DNA of 10,146 nt from an uncultured Haloferula sp. (GTDB taxonomy: Bacteria; Verrucomicrobiota; Verrucomicrobiae; Verrucomicrobiales; Akkermansiaceae), in assembly GCA_946885645.1 (NCBI GenBank), contig CAMPGU010000142.1, positions 1 through 10,146 of the forward strand, written 5' to 3'. Positions within the stretch are counted from its first letter, which is position 1. Each line of letters starts with the position of its first letter. Position numbers and translations under genes: made by a program. Of the stretch, positions 1 through 6,530 are shown one piece after another. The notes beneath the pieces are model-generated. The model searched no databases, was not told where the DNA came from, and saw only the letters and a list, made by a program, of their open reading frames with translations.

Positions 1-1
1 A

Positions 2-553
2 CTGGGGACAGTGCCGGCGGAGAGGGCGAGCGAGGAGGCCGTCAGTCGCTATGAGCAGTGGAAGATCCTCTACCTCGCCCTGGTGGCCGGGCTTCGCTAC
101 AACGAAATCGACAAATTGCGGGTGCAGGATGTCTGTGCTGAGAAGCAGCGGATTTCGATTCAGCCACACGAAGAGTTTCAGCCGAAGACCGTGGCGTCTG
201 CCGGCGATATTTTGGTGGGCGAGGCTGCGGGCAGGGTCCTTCAAGAAATGCTTGGGTGCACGAAGGGCACTTGGTTCGTGGCGGAGGCTCGCTCAAATCG
301 AAACCTCACGTATCGGACCGGCTTGCATCAGGACCGCCTTTTGAAATGGCTCAGGAACTACGAGGAGCGGGGAGAGCGTCCTTTGAAGTCCGTCCCGAAA
401 CCCCTTCATGAGCTACGCAAAGAAGCCGGCACCATCGTCAATCAGAACTACGGGCTCAATGAGGCGAAGACCTTTCTCCGTCACGGGAGCACTGCGACGA
501 CCGCGACTTTCTACGTCGCGTCGAAAGGGCGAGTGATTACCGGGCTCGGTTAA
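2..553 (+). CDS. Tyrosine recombinase (phage-type integrase), C-terminal catalytic domain, 5'-truncated by the window edge
   Basis: This is a site-specific recombinase that would cut and rejoin attachment sites through a covalent phosphotyrosine intermediate. The frame is open to the left edge, so the start codon and the N-terminal core-binding domain lie outside the window. The GTG at 11 is only the first possible start inside it. Counting from that GTG (180 aa), the catalytic set is visible: Arg29 in AGLRYNEID, a probable beta-hairpin Lys59 in FQPKT, the HxxR box His133/Arg136 in HELRKEAG, His158 in FLRHGSTATT (usually LGH), and nucleophile Tyr168 in TFYVA. All six residues are present, so the domain looks functional. 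It ends 39 nt before the stop of the convergent XRE gene. Together with the HTH genes, the DUF3987 protein and the tRNA to the right, it suggests a small integrated element. The family call is firm; the target site is inferred. Confidence 0.88.
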   Translation: MGTVPAERASEEAVSRYEQWKILYLALVAGLRYNEIDKLRVQDVCAEKQRISIQPHEEFQPKTVASAGDILVGEAAGRVLQEMLGCTKGTWFVAEARSNRNLTYRTGLHQDRLLKWLRNYEERGERPLKSVPKPLHELRKEAGTIVNQNYGLNEAKTFLRHGSTATTATFYVASKGRVITGLG

Positions 554-592
554 CTGCCAGAGGAACGAAGCCCCGTGTCTCCTTGAGGGAGG

Positions 593-1093
593 TCAGGTGT
601 CCGGGGATGATGGAATCTTCAGATGACCGTGGGAGCGCAGGAGGATCGCGATATCGGTGATGAACTCATATGAACCGGCGTTCATCTCGATTCTGACTGC
701 ACGTCGCACCATCTCTCCCAAGAGCTCAGGGAGCGGCATTCCCGACTGAGTCGCCTTGTCGATCGCTTCAGAGAGGGCTCGCTTATTATCAGCAATTTCG
801 TTCTTGATGAGCTGATTTGTAGCCATGGGATTCCAGGGATTTCCGTCTGGGGCCAAGACGGGCTTGTCCGCATCGAATGCCTCCTGGCTGAGCAGCCATG
901 TCGAGGAGATCCCGGTTTTCTCTTCGATGGCATCTGCCAGCTTCTTCGAGAACTTGAGGCTGCCGGATTCGACGTTGCGGATGTAGTTTTCCGTACGTCC
1001 AATCAAGGTCGCGAAACCTTTTTGAGTGCCGAAGCAACGGAGTTCCGGGATACGACCTAAATGGGATCTCACTCGACGGACGGGGTGCTGCAT
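593..1093 (-). CDS. XRE-family helix-turn-helix transcriptional regulator
   Basis: This is a 166-aa DNA-binding protein, probably the repressor of the element. Residues about 5-68 form a Cro/CI-type helix-turn-helix. The core at 23-45 reads TQKGFATLIGRTENYIRNVE, followed by SGSLKFSKKLADAIEEKTGISSTWLL. That is the usual pattern of five helices with a conserved ..VESG..K.S..LA..I...TG.S..WLL tail. The remaining roughly 95 residues are a hydrophilic, mostly helical C-terminal region with no domain I recognise, perhaps for oligomerisation. The ATG at 1093 is the first in-frame start that keeps the helix preceding the HTH (HPVRRVRSHLG). There is no clear Shine-Dalgarno sequence. The gene is divergent from the small HTH reading frame at 1175 across about 80 AT-rich bases, like the repressor/Cro or repressor/excisionase switches of phages, and converges on the recombinase gene. 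The family is clear; the regulatory targets are inferred. Confidence 0.85.
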   Translation of the reverse strand: MQHPVRRVRSHLGRIPELRCFGTQKGFATLIGRTENYIRNVESGSLKFSKKLADAIEEKTGISSTWLLSQEAFDADKPVLAPDGNPWNPMATNQLIKNEIADNKRALSEAIDKATQSGMPLPELLGEMVRRAVRIEMNAGSYEFITDIAILLRSHGHLKIPSSPDT

Positions 1094-1174
1094 CGCGAGG
1101 AGATGTAGTGCCTATTCGTAGAAATTACAACGTTTTTAAATAAAAAGCTAGAAAAGGCAGGAAAAAGGCGGTAG
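1094..1174. promoter_or_regulatory. AT-rich divergent intergenic region, probable operator/promoter region of the XRE regulator and the small HTH frame
   Basis: This stretch between two divergent reading frames is much more AT-rich than its surroundings, especially 1120-1160, with A/T runs around TTTTTAAATAAAAAG. It is the only place in the left part where promoters for both frames could sit. I cannot pick convincing -35/-10 pairs on either strand or a clear operator palindrome. The call rests on position, composition and the divergent layout. A purine-rich GGAAAAAGGCGG stretch just before 1175 could serve as a ribosome binding site for the rightward frame. Confidence 0.35.
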
Positions 1175-1364
1175 GTGTGGCGCGTGCTTCCAACAAGCCA
1201 ACACTCCACCCCCGACTTCATCACCCGCGAGCAGCTCGCAAGGCGGTGGGTGTGCTCGTTATCCACGGTGAAGCGCATACCCAAGGCTGCAAATGGACGC
1301 GAATTCTCCAGATGATGATGTCCGAGAGGGTAGATCCCCGGCGTCGAGTCAGCGGCTTCCATGA
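1175..1364 (+). pseudogene. Excisionase-like small helix-turn-helix protein, apparently frameshifted
   Basis: From the GTG at 1175 a short frame encodes 46 aa and stops at 1313-1315. Residues 14-35 read DFITREQLARRW followed by VCSLSTVKRI. This is the start of the MerR/HTH_17 fold used by excisionases and small phage regulators, which usually show ..LTREQLA.RW..S..TVKR... The protein ends too early: family members normally carry a C-terminal wing (about 60-80 aa). After codon TCC (1307-1309) a +1 shift opens DDDVREGRSPAS and continues to a stop at 1362-1364, resembling the missing wing. I therefore read it as one gene broken by a one-base insertion near 1310. Alternatively the 46-aa form is made as is, or the tail match is chance. 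It is divergent from the XRE gene, as expected for an excision-control module. Its end overlaps the 3' end of the opposing hypothetical gene. Confidence 0.38.
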
Positions 1365-1762
1365 GTAGTCTTTTGAAAACGGAGTGCTGCTTCAGCATCG
1401 ACCGCAAAGGCAGTGTGCCGGATTACATGCACGAGGATTTTCAGCCCGTTTGACGGCATGAAAATGGGGGTGATGGCAAACTCCGATAGGCTAACCGCGA
1501 CTGACATTGGCGCGGATACTCGGACGGAGTCGAAGCCGTCGGCCACCTCAATCACCCCGTCTAGAACTTCCATGACTACGGACTTTTGCCGCAGGGCGAC
1601 ATGAACCTTCGAGGCGTGACTCTCAAAAGGAATGCCCCAAAGGACGCTGAATGACCTTTTGTCGGTACGCCAAGGCATGCGGTCCTCGCGGGGAACCATC
1701 GCCGGCCATCTCGCGGTGTTTCCAGGAGAACAAAATGGAACTCGCGTCATTCTATTGGACAC
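1349..1762 (-). CDS. Hypothetical protein downstream of the DUF3987-type gene
   Basis: I do not recognise this protein (up to 137 aa). It follows the DUF3987-type gene in the same direction after a 55-nt gap and may be the last gene of that leftward operon. Residues about 50-130 look like a folded beta-rich domain: alternating hydrophobic strands such as VVMEVLDGVIEVADGF, then SLSEFAITPIFMPSNGLKIL and a final AEAALRFQ helix. The codons favour G/C at third positions over second positions, which supports coding. The start is uncertain. GTG at 1762 and ATG at 1750 have no ribosome binding site, while ATG at 1678 (110 aa) is preceded by GAGG at a suitable distance and fits the point where protein-like sequence begins. 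There are no signal peptide, membrane segment or catalytic motifs. It could be a structural partner of the DUF3987 protein, but that is only inferred from position. Confidence 0.45.
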   Translation of the reverse strand: MSNRMTRVPFCSPGNTARWPAMVPREDRMPWRTDKRSFSVLWGIPFESHASKVHVALRQKSVVMEVLDGVIEVADGFDSVRVSAPMSVAVSLSEFAITPIFMPSNGLKILVHVIRHTAFAVDAEAALRFQKTTHGSR

Positions 1763-1817
1763 GGGAACTGTGAAGATTTTTCGAGTGCTGCCACGCCGAC
1801 ACGCTGACAGCTGTGGT

Positions 1818-3275
1818 TCATTGAATTCTTGGCTCGCCGAGGACGTACTTGCCGGCCGCGATGGTGATCGCGCCGCTGGCTATTCCGTCTTGAAGAAGGA
1901 CCTCGAGATCATCGGACTTCATCTTGTGGAATGACCGAACCAGCTCCCTCTTGGAGAGCGGTCCCTTGGATGAAAGCTTTGCCAACACGCTTTCGAGGCT
2001 GGGAGCAATGGGAGCTATTGGAGCAAGTGTCGTCGATTCTCGTCTCAAAGTGACTGTTCTCGTGATCGCGGGCCTCGCCAAGAGAAGGGCGGTGTCGATG
2101 TCTGGAGCCGAGATGGTTCCGGTGGTCTCGGGTGAGAACTGTTCAATCTTCGAGCAGGAGTTCACCGCTGCGATCGTGACGACAAAGGGAAGCGCGACCC
2201 GTCCGATGAAGCCATCCTCGTCGTGTCCGCACTCGCTCGTCCAGTCTGCTAGGCGCTCCATTGCGGATTGATCGAGTTTCAGGTGGAGCAATGCATCATG
2301 GAGGCGTGCGCTTATTAGCCTTGAAATGAACGCGCGCCAAAGTGGGACGAACGTAGCAGGGGCGGTTTCGAGATCAACCTGTGAAGCCTCGGATTCTCGA
2401 GCCGCTTCCAACTTGGCAAAAATGAATGGTTCGATGAACCGGTGCTGCCGGAGCCGGGGATTTCGGAATAGCGCTTGGGCTTCTGAAGGCGCGGCGAGCC
2501 AGAGCGTGCTGAGACGTGCGAAGTTTCCTATCTTCCCGTGACGAGCAATGACTCCTTCCTCGTTGCATGACTCTCGTCTAAACGCGGAGAGGCGTTCCAA
2601 GTGCCTAGGATGAGACCCAAGAAGCTTCTCCACCATTCCGGACTCGGTGATCAGCTCCAAGACGTGGCCGTCGATGGAGCAATCCTTCCAAGCGTTGAGA
2701 TCGTGGATCTCCAGGCCGGGCGTCACGATCATCTGATGGAGAACCAGCCGGAGCCCTGCGACATGCTGGCGCAGCTTTTCCAATGTGTGGTGACGAAGGC
2801 CGAGACGGATTGCCTCTGCCTTTAGTTCTTTAGGGACGTCGGCAGTTTGGGAACTCCGCGGATCCAACTGGGTTAACCGCTCAAGCTTTTGCTCTAAAAC
2901 GCCGATGCCATCTTGGTGCAGGAGAAGCTCTCGCTCCAACAGTCGTCTGCTGGCCGCAGTTCGACCGAAGCGATCAATCAGATCGAGCATCACCTCTTGA
3001 AGGGGGTGGAGCAGCGATTGGACTAGAGCTGCAGCTCCCCTGCGCTCGCATCCTTCCAGAATGAGATGAGGGTTGGTCCGAATCCGTGATCGAGAGGGCA
3101 TTTCGACACGGAGTGATCGTCCGGCGATTGCGGCCAAGATTGAGGTGGCAACTAGGACAGCGGACCCTGCGGCCAAGTCGAAAAGTGGAGCGCCTTTGCG
3201 GGCCAAGCTGGAGAGGACAGGCGCAAGATCGGGTAAGCCACAAGCATCCGACGAAGGCGGGCTGGATTGTTCCAT
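1818..3275 (-). CDS. Divergent DUF3987-type (primase/helicase-associated ATPase-fold) protein with degenerate P-loop
   Basis: This 485-aa protein resembles the DUF3987 family, found with integrases in phages and integrated elements and related to the ATPase part of element primase-helicases. The N-terminus fits the family start: a helix at 18-31, then the hydrophobic SAVLVATSILAAIAGRSLRV (38-57) and the strand PHLILEG (69-75). The P-loop should follow, but residues 75-82 are GCERRGAA, which keeps the GxxxxG spacing with Ala-Ala instead of Lys-Ser/Thr. Next are LLHPLQEVMLDL (88-99), a helical charged stretch (105-175), and about residues 248-290 (NFARLSTLWLAAPSEAQALF, then RQHRFIEPFIF), which match the family segment before its C-terminal helices. 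Residues about 425-480 look like a winged helix (VLAKLSSKGPLSKRELVRSF...GKYVLG). It starts 12 nt after the upstream hypothetical gene, so they are probably co-transcribed. The family assignment is by eye; ATP hydrolysis is unlikely as it stands. Confidence 0.62.
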   Translation of the reverse strand: MEQSSPPSSDACGLPDLAPVLSSLARKGAPLFDLAAGSAVLVATSILAAIAGRSLRVEMPSRSRIRTNPHLILEGCERRGAAALVQSLLHPLQEVMLDLIDRFGRTAASRRLLERELLLHQDGIGVLEQKLERLTQLDPRSSQTADVPKELKAEAIRLGLRHHTLEKLRQHVAGLRLVLHQMIVTPGLEIHDLNAWKDCSIDGHVLELITESGMVEKLLGSHPRHLERLSAFRRESCNEEGVIARHGKIGNFARLSTLWLAAPSEAQALFRNPRLRQHRFIEPFIFAKLEAARESEASQVDLETAPATFVPLWRAFISRLISARLHDALLHLKLDQSAMERLADWTSECGHDEDGFIGRVALPFVVTIAAVNSCSKIEQFSPETTGTISAPDIDTALLLARPAITRTVTLRRESTTLAPIAPIAPSLESVLAKLSSKGPLSKRELVRSFHKMKSDDLEVLLQDGIASGAITIAAGKYVLGEPRIQ

Positions 3276-3287
3276 CGACTGGAAGGC

Positions 3288-3698
3288 TCAGGCGTTCAAT
3301 CGTGAGGTCTCGAAATCGGCGTCGATCCGAATCACCTCGGCATCAATGACTTTAGGCGCAATCGCTTCGCTGACGACGCCGTCGGGGTTGATTTGGATGT
3401 CGTGGAGGGCGTTGCGAATGCGGAGCCCGTGGCGGCAGTCGCATTTGTGGCCGCGATGATTGCTACAGCGGGACTCGTGGCGAAGTTCGAATACTCCCAG
3501 GGTGCGACCTAACAGCGAAGTGGTGTGGCCGCCGACAACGCGAATCTCCAAGCGGATGCTCATGGTGCTCGATGCAGTTGCCGGGGAAGGAGCGAGGAAT
3601 TTTTCCAGCGCGTCCGTCCCAGCAAAAGTGATGCGAGCGTATGCCCGGGCGGGGAAATCGCCCACCCGCAAAAGTGGCCGAAAAATGGCCGAAGCCAT
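3288..3698 (-). CDS. Hypothetical Cys/His-containing protein, first gene of the DUF3987 operon
   Basis: I do not recognise this protein (136 aa from ATG 3698). Its stop lies 12 nt before the DUF3987-type start, so the two are likely one transcript. The best protein-like part is residues 46-136: strands MSIRLEIRVVGG and LLGRTLGVFELR, then a Cys/His cluster C78-x3-H-x4-C-x-C-x2-H (CSNHRGHKCDCRH) that could bind a metal, then INPDGVVSEAIAPKVIDAEV. ATG at 3563 would give this 91-aa form. The longer form adds ARITFAGTDALEKFL and has a weak AGG before its ATG. The 5' end is only 42 nt from the tRNA-Leu 3' end in the same direction, so its transcript may begin near or inside the tRNA gene. Overlapping rightward frames here look like shadows. 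Start and function are uncertain. Confidence 0.5.
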   Translation of the reverse strand: MASAIFRPLLRVGDFPARAYARITFAGTDALEKFLAPSPATASSTMSIRLEIRVVGGHTTSLLGRTLGVFELRHESRCSNHRGHKCDCRHGLRIRNALHDIQINPDGVVSEAIAPKVIDAEVIRIDADFETSRLNA

Positions 3699-3740
3699 TT
3701 AGCCTAACAAAACCACCGGATGCAACTCCCTGAAAGAGAG

Positions 3741-3825
<85 letters not shown>

Positions 3826-3848
3826 ACATTGGTGATTGGTGGGCCGCG

Positions 3849-3877
3849 GATTTATGAGGCGGGCCCCTTCTTGGCAA
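3849..3877 (-). promoter_or_regulatory. Possible sigma-70-type promoter of the tRNA-Leu gene
   Basis: On the minus strand TTGCCA (3877-3872, five of six matches to TTGACA) is followed after 17 nt by TAAATC (3854-3849), a weak -10. A CATAAA two bases earlier is an alternative. Transcription would begin near 3842, about 17 nt before the mature tRNA 5' end, a normal leader. No other pair in the 139-nt gap to the ABC operon is better. The -10 is poor, so the call is tentative. Confidence 0.3.
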
Positions 3878-3964
3878 GAGAATCTTTGGCCAATTTCGAA
3901 TTCTCCCCGCGTATGCTTCCCGCTTGCATGCGGCCGACTCACGGAAAGCATTGCCTTCAGCCTC

Positions 3965-5032
3965 ATGGATGCCATTCGAGCCGATTCCGTCGTCAAGCAT
4001 TTCGGCACCGTCCGGGCCTTGGACGGTGTGACCGTGGAGGTGGCGGCGGGGGAGCTTTTCTTCCTCCTGGGCGCTTCCGGCTGCGGGAAGACCACCTTGC
4101 TCCGCTGCATCGCCGGCCTGGAGACCCCCACCTCCGGCACCATTTCCTTCGGGGAGAAGGACGTGACCAAGCTCCCGCCCCACAAGCGCGAGGCGGCGAT
4201 GGTTTTCCAGAGCTACGCCCTCTGGCCTCACCTGAATGTGGAGCGGAATGTCGCCTTCGGTCTGGAGGAGCGGAAGATCGGCAAGGCGGAGATCCGCCAG
4301 CGCGTCGGCGAGGCCCTGGAACTCGTGCACCTCTCCGGCATGGGAGACCGCGGGATCGACCAGCTTTCCGGCGGCCAGCAGCAGCGCGTCGCGCTCGCCC
4401 GCGCGCTCGTGGTGCGGCCGAAATGCCTCCTGCTCGACGAGCCGCTTTCAAATCTCGATGCCAAGCTCCGCATCGAAATGCGCCGGGAGATCCGCCGCAT
4501 CGTGAAAGAGGGCGGTCTCACCGGCATCTACGTCACCCACGATCAGGAGGAGGCCCTCTCCATGGCCGACCGCATGGCGATCATGAACCGGGGCCGGATC
4601 GAGCAGCTCGGCACGGCGGAGGAGGTCTATCGAAATCCCCACACCGCCTTCGTCTCCGGCTTCATCGGCGAGACCAATTTGGTCCGCGGAAACGTCATCG
4701 AGGTCCGCGGAGATTACGCCATGGTCGATACCCCCGCCGGTCCGCTGGTCGGACGTGTGACCCGGCCGGAGTGGGTCCCGTCCCCCGGGGATGAGGTCCG
4801 GCTTTCCATCCGGCCGGAGGCCTGGCGCGTGGAGACGGGCGGGCGGGAGAATGCCGTGCCGGGAAGAATCACCGAACGCAGCTACCTCGGCCAGCGCATC
4901 CAATATCTCGTCGGCACGGCGCTCGGCACGCAGCAGGTGGTGGAGTTGAATCCCCATCTCGTCCGGGATCCCGGGGAGACGCCCGTCGTCCTCTCCGCCC
5001 GTCATGCGGACGTGGCGGTGCTGCAAGCCTGA
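3965..5032 (+). CDS. ABC transporter ATP-binding protein, iron/spermidine/thiamine importer type (FbpC/PotA-like)
   Basis: This 355-aa cytoplasmic subunit hydrolyses ATP to drive the importer encoded by the next two genes. All nucleotide-binding motifs are intact: Walker A GASGCGKTT (36-44), Q-loop Gln82 in VFQSYALWPHL, signature LSGGQQQ (134-140), Walker B CLLLDEP (154-160, Glu159), D-loop SNLD (162-165) and switch His192 in YVTHDQEEAL. Residues about 238-355 form the TOBE regulatory domain typical of FbpC, PotA and MalK-like ATPases. The frame is open to 3836, but the extra 43 residues are not protein-like; MDAIRADSVVKHFG at 3965 matches the usual start, with GGAAAG about 15 nt upstream. 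The gene heads a tight operon, with the solute-binding protein 7 nt downstream. Strongly GC-biased third positions contrast with the genes left of the tRNA. The family is certain; the substrate is not. Confidence 0.95.
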   Translation: MDAIRADSVVKHFGTVRALDGVTVEVAAGELFFLLGASGCGKTTLLRCIAGLETPTSGTISFGEKDVTKLPPHKREAAMVFQSYALWPHLNVERNVAFGLEERKIGKAEIRQRVGEALELVHLSGMGDRGIDQLSGGQQQRVALARALVVRPKCLLLDEPLSNLDAKLRIEMRREIRRIVKEGGLTGIYVTHDQEEALSMADRMAIMNRGRIEQLGTAEEVYRNPHTAFVSGFIGETNLVRGNVIEVRGDYAMVDTPAGPLVGRVTRPEWVPSPGDEVRLSIRPEAWRVETGGRENAVPGRITERSYLGQRIQYLVGTALGTQQVVELNPHLVRDPGETPVVLSARHADVAVLQA

Positions 5033-5039
5033 TCTCCGC

Positions 5040-6530
5040 ATGCGACGCTTCCTGCCCATCCTGCTGCTGATGGCCGCCGTGATCGCGGCCCCCATCTGGC
5101 TGCGCCGCAGTTCGGACCTCGCGGCGGCCAGCCGGGGGGAGGACCGGCTGATCATCATCACCCCTCACAATCAAACCATCCGCTCGGAATTCGGGGAAGC
5201 CTTCGCCCGCCATTGGCGGGAAAAAACGGGCCGGTCCATTTACCTCGACTGGCGGGCCCCCGGAGGCACCTCGGACATTGCGCGCGTGATCGATAGCTCC
5301 TTCTCCGCGGCCGAAAAGGACGGCCGGGAAGGGGTCGGCATGGATCTCTTCTTCGGCGGCGGCGAACCGGATTTCAAGGCCCAGGCCGACAAGGGCCGCT
5401 TCGTGGAGCTTTCCGTCTTCACCTCCCATCCGGAGTGGTTCGAGGAGGACGTGATCCCCGCACAGTTCACCGGCGAGACCTACTACGATCCGCAACACCG
5501 CTGGGTCGGTGTCTGCCTCGCCCAAATGGGCATCTGCTACAATCGCGATGCCGTCAAGCGTCTCGGCGTGCTCCCCCCGCGGCTCTGGAGCGATCTCGGG
5601 GATCCCGGCTACGCCGGCTACCTCGCGCTCGCCGATCCCACGAAAAGCGGCTCCGTCAATCGCATGTACGAACTCATCGTGCAGGAGCAGATGCAGCGCG
5701 TCATCCGCGAGCAGGGCGATTCGCCGGAGAGCCGCGAGGAAGGCTGGCAGCGCGGGCTGAATCTCCTCCAGCGCATGGCCGCGAATGCCCGCTATTTCAC
5801 CGACTCCGCCAGCAAGGTGCCGCACGATGTCGCACAGGGCGATGCCGCGGCCGGCACCTGCATCGATTTCTACGGCCGGTCCTTCGAGGAAAAGCTCGCG
5901 AAACGCGGCGGCAACTCGCGCCTGCACTGGATCGCCCCGCTCGGCGGCACCTCGATCTCCGTGGACCCCATCGCCGTCTTCCGCGGCGCGCCCCGCGCGG
6001 ACATAGCGCAGGAGTTCGTGACCTTTTGCCTCAGCCGGGAGGGGCAGCTCCTGTGGAATCTGAAGGCCGGCCAGCCGGGCGGCCCGCGCGAGACCTCGCC
6101 GCGCCGCCTCCCCGTGCGCAGGGATCTCTACGGCCCGGACGTTCTCCCGATGTTTGCCGATCCGGACGCCCTCCCGTACGAGCGCGGCGGCGGCTTCACC
6201 TATGAGAAGGAACTCACCGGCCCCGCCTTCCGCGCGCTGGCGCAGATCTTCCGCGCCATGTGCATCGATCCCCACCAGGAGATCACCGGCGCCTGGCTCG
6301 CCATGCGCACCCACACCGGCCCGGCGCTCGCCCTTCCGGACACCCCGGCGGGCAGGGTCTTCTTCGATACCTCGCATGTCTCCTATCACCGGGTCATGTC
6401 GGAGCTTGTCCCGCTCGTCGGGAAAAAGGACCCCTTGGCGACGATGCGGGAAATGTCCGGCATCTCCGCCACCTTCCGCGCGAACTACCTGAAAGCCGCC
6501 GCCCTGGCGGAGAAAGGAGGTCGCCCGTGA
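5040..6530 (+). CDS. ABC transporter solute-binding protein (Fe3+-type, large variant)
   Basis: This 496-aa extracytoplasmic protein would capture the substrate and deliver it to the permease. Residues 1-25 (two Arg, then LPILLLMAAVIAAPIW) are a signal peptide or an uncleaved anchor; there is no lipobox cysteine. Family features follow: IITPHNQTIRSEFGEAF (39-55), GGTSDIARVID (76-86), MDLFFGGGEPDF (101-112), ADPTKSGSVNRMYE (198-211) and the C-lobe SVDPIAVFRGAPRADIAQEF (307-326) before TFCLSREGQLLW. These fit the iron-type type 2 periplasmic-binding fold. It is much longer than classical iron-binding proteins (about 320-350 aa), with the extra length mainly after residue 345. I chose ATG 5040 because the upstream ATG (5004) only adds a Cys/Arg-rich piece before the signal. 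The stop overlaps the permease GTG. Substrate could be ferric iron, a phosphonate, thiamine or a polyamine. Confidence 0.9.
   Translation: MRRFLPILLLMAAVIAAPIWLRRSSDLAAASRGEDRLIIITPHNQTIRSEFGEAFARHWREKTGRSIYLDWRAPGGTSDIARVIDSSFSAAEKDGREGVGMDLFFGGGEPDFKAQADKGRFVELSVFTSHPEWFEEDVIPAQFTGETYYDPQHRWVGVCLAQMGICYNRDAVKRLGVLPPRLWSDLGDPGYAGYLALADPTKSGSVNRMYELIVQEQMQRVIREQGDSPESREEGWQRGLNLLQRMAANARYFTDSASKVPHDVAQGDAAAGTCIDFYGRSFEEKLAKRGGNSRLHWIAPLGGTSISVDPIAVFRGAPRADIAQEFVTFCLSREGQLLWNLKAGQPGGPRETSPRRLPVRRDLYGPDVLPMFADPDALPYERGGGFTYEKELTGPAFRALAQIFRAMCIDPHQEITGAWLAMRTHTGPALALPDTPAGRVFFDTSHVSYHRVMSELVPLVGKKDPLATMREMSGISATFRANYLKAAALAEKGGRP
6513..6521 (+). promoter_or_regulatory. Strong Shine-Dalgarno sequence fixing the permease start
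   Basis: AAAGGAGGT lies 5 nt before the GTG at 6527, inside the last codons of the solute-binding protein gene. It is the best ribosome binding site in the window. It decides the permease start against the open frame that continues upstream to 6260. With the GTGA overlap it indicates translational coupling. Confidence 0.8.

Noticed and set aside
554..592. Terminator between the convergent recombinase and XRE genes
   Set aside because: Only a 4-bp CTCC/GGAG stem is visible and there is no T-run.
1069..1407. 112-codon minus-strand frame overlapping the XRE start and the hypothetical gene end
   Set aside because: It overlaps two better supported leftward frames and covers the small HTH frame; its translation has no coherent fold pattern.
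3073..3702. Plus-strand frames 3073-3459 and 3460-3702
   Set aside because: They lie opposite the DUF3987-type and Cys/His genes, have Ser/Arg/Ala-rich composition and no motif.
1..3740. Second copy of the tRNA-Leu 3' end as an attachment site within the window
   Set aside because: I found no repeat of the T-arm/acceptor sequence left of the tRNA; if it exists it is outside the window.
3826..3964. Promoter for the ABC operon in the gap after the tRNA
   Set aside because: TTGGCC and TATGCT can be seen on the plus strand, but their spacing is about 20 nt and the matches are weak, so I do not call it.
4869..6389. 506-codon open frame on the minus strand opposite the solute-binding protein gene
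   Set aside because: It is antisense to a clear binding-protein gene, has Gly/Ala/Glu/Arg-biased composition typical of high-GC shadows, and shows no recognisable motif.
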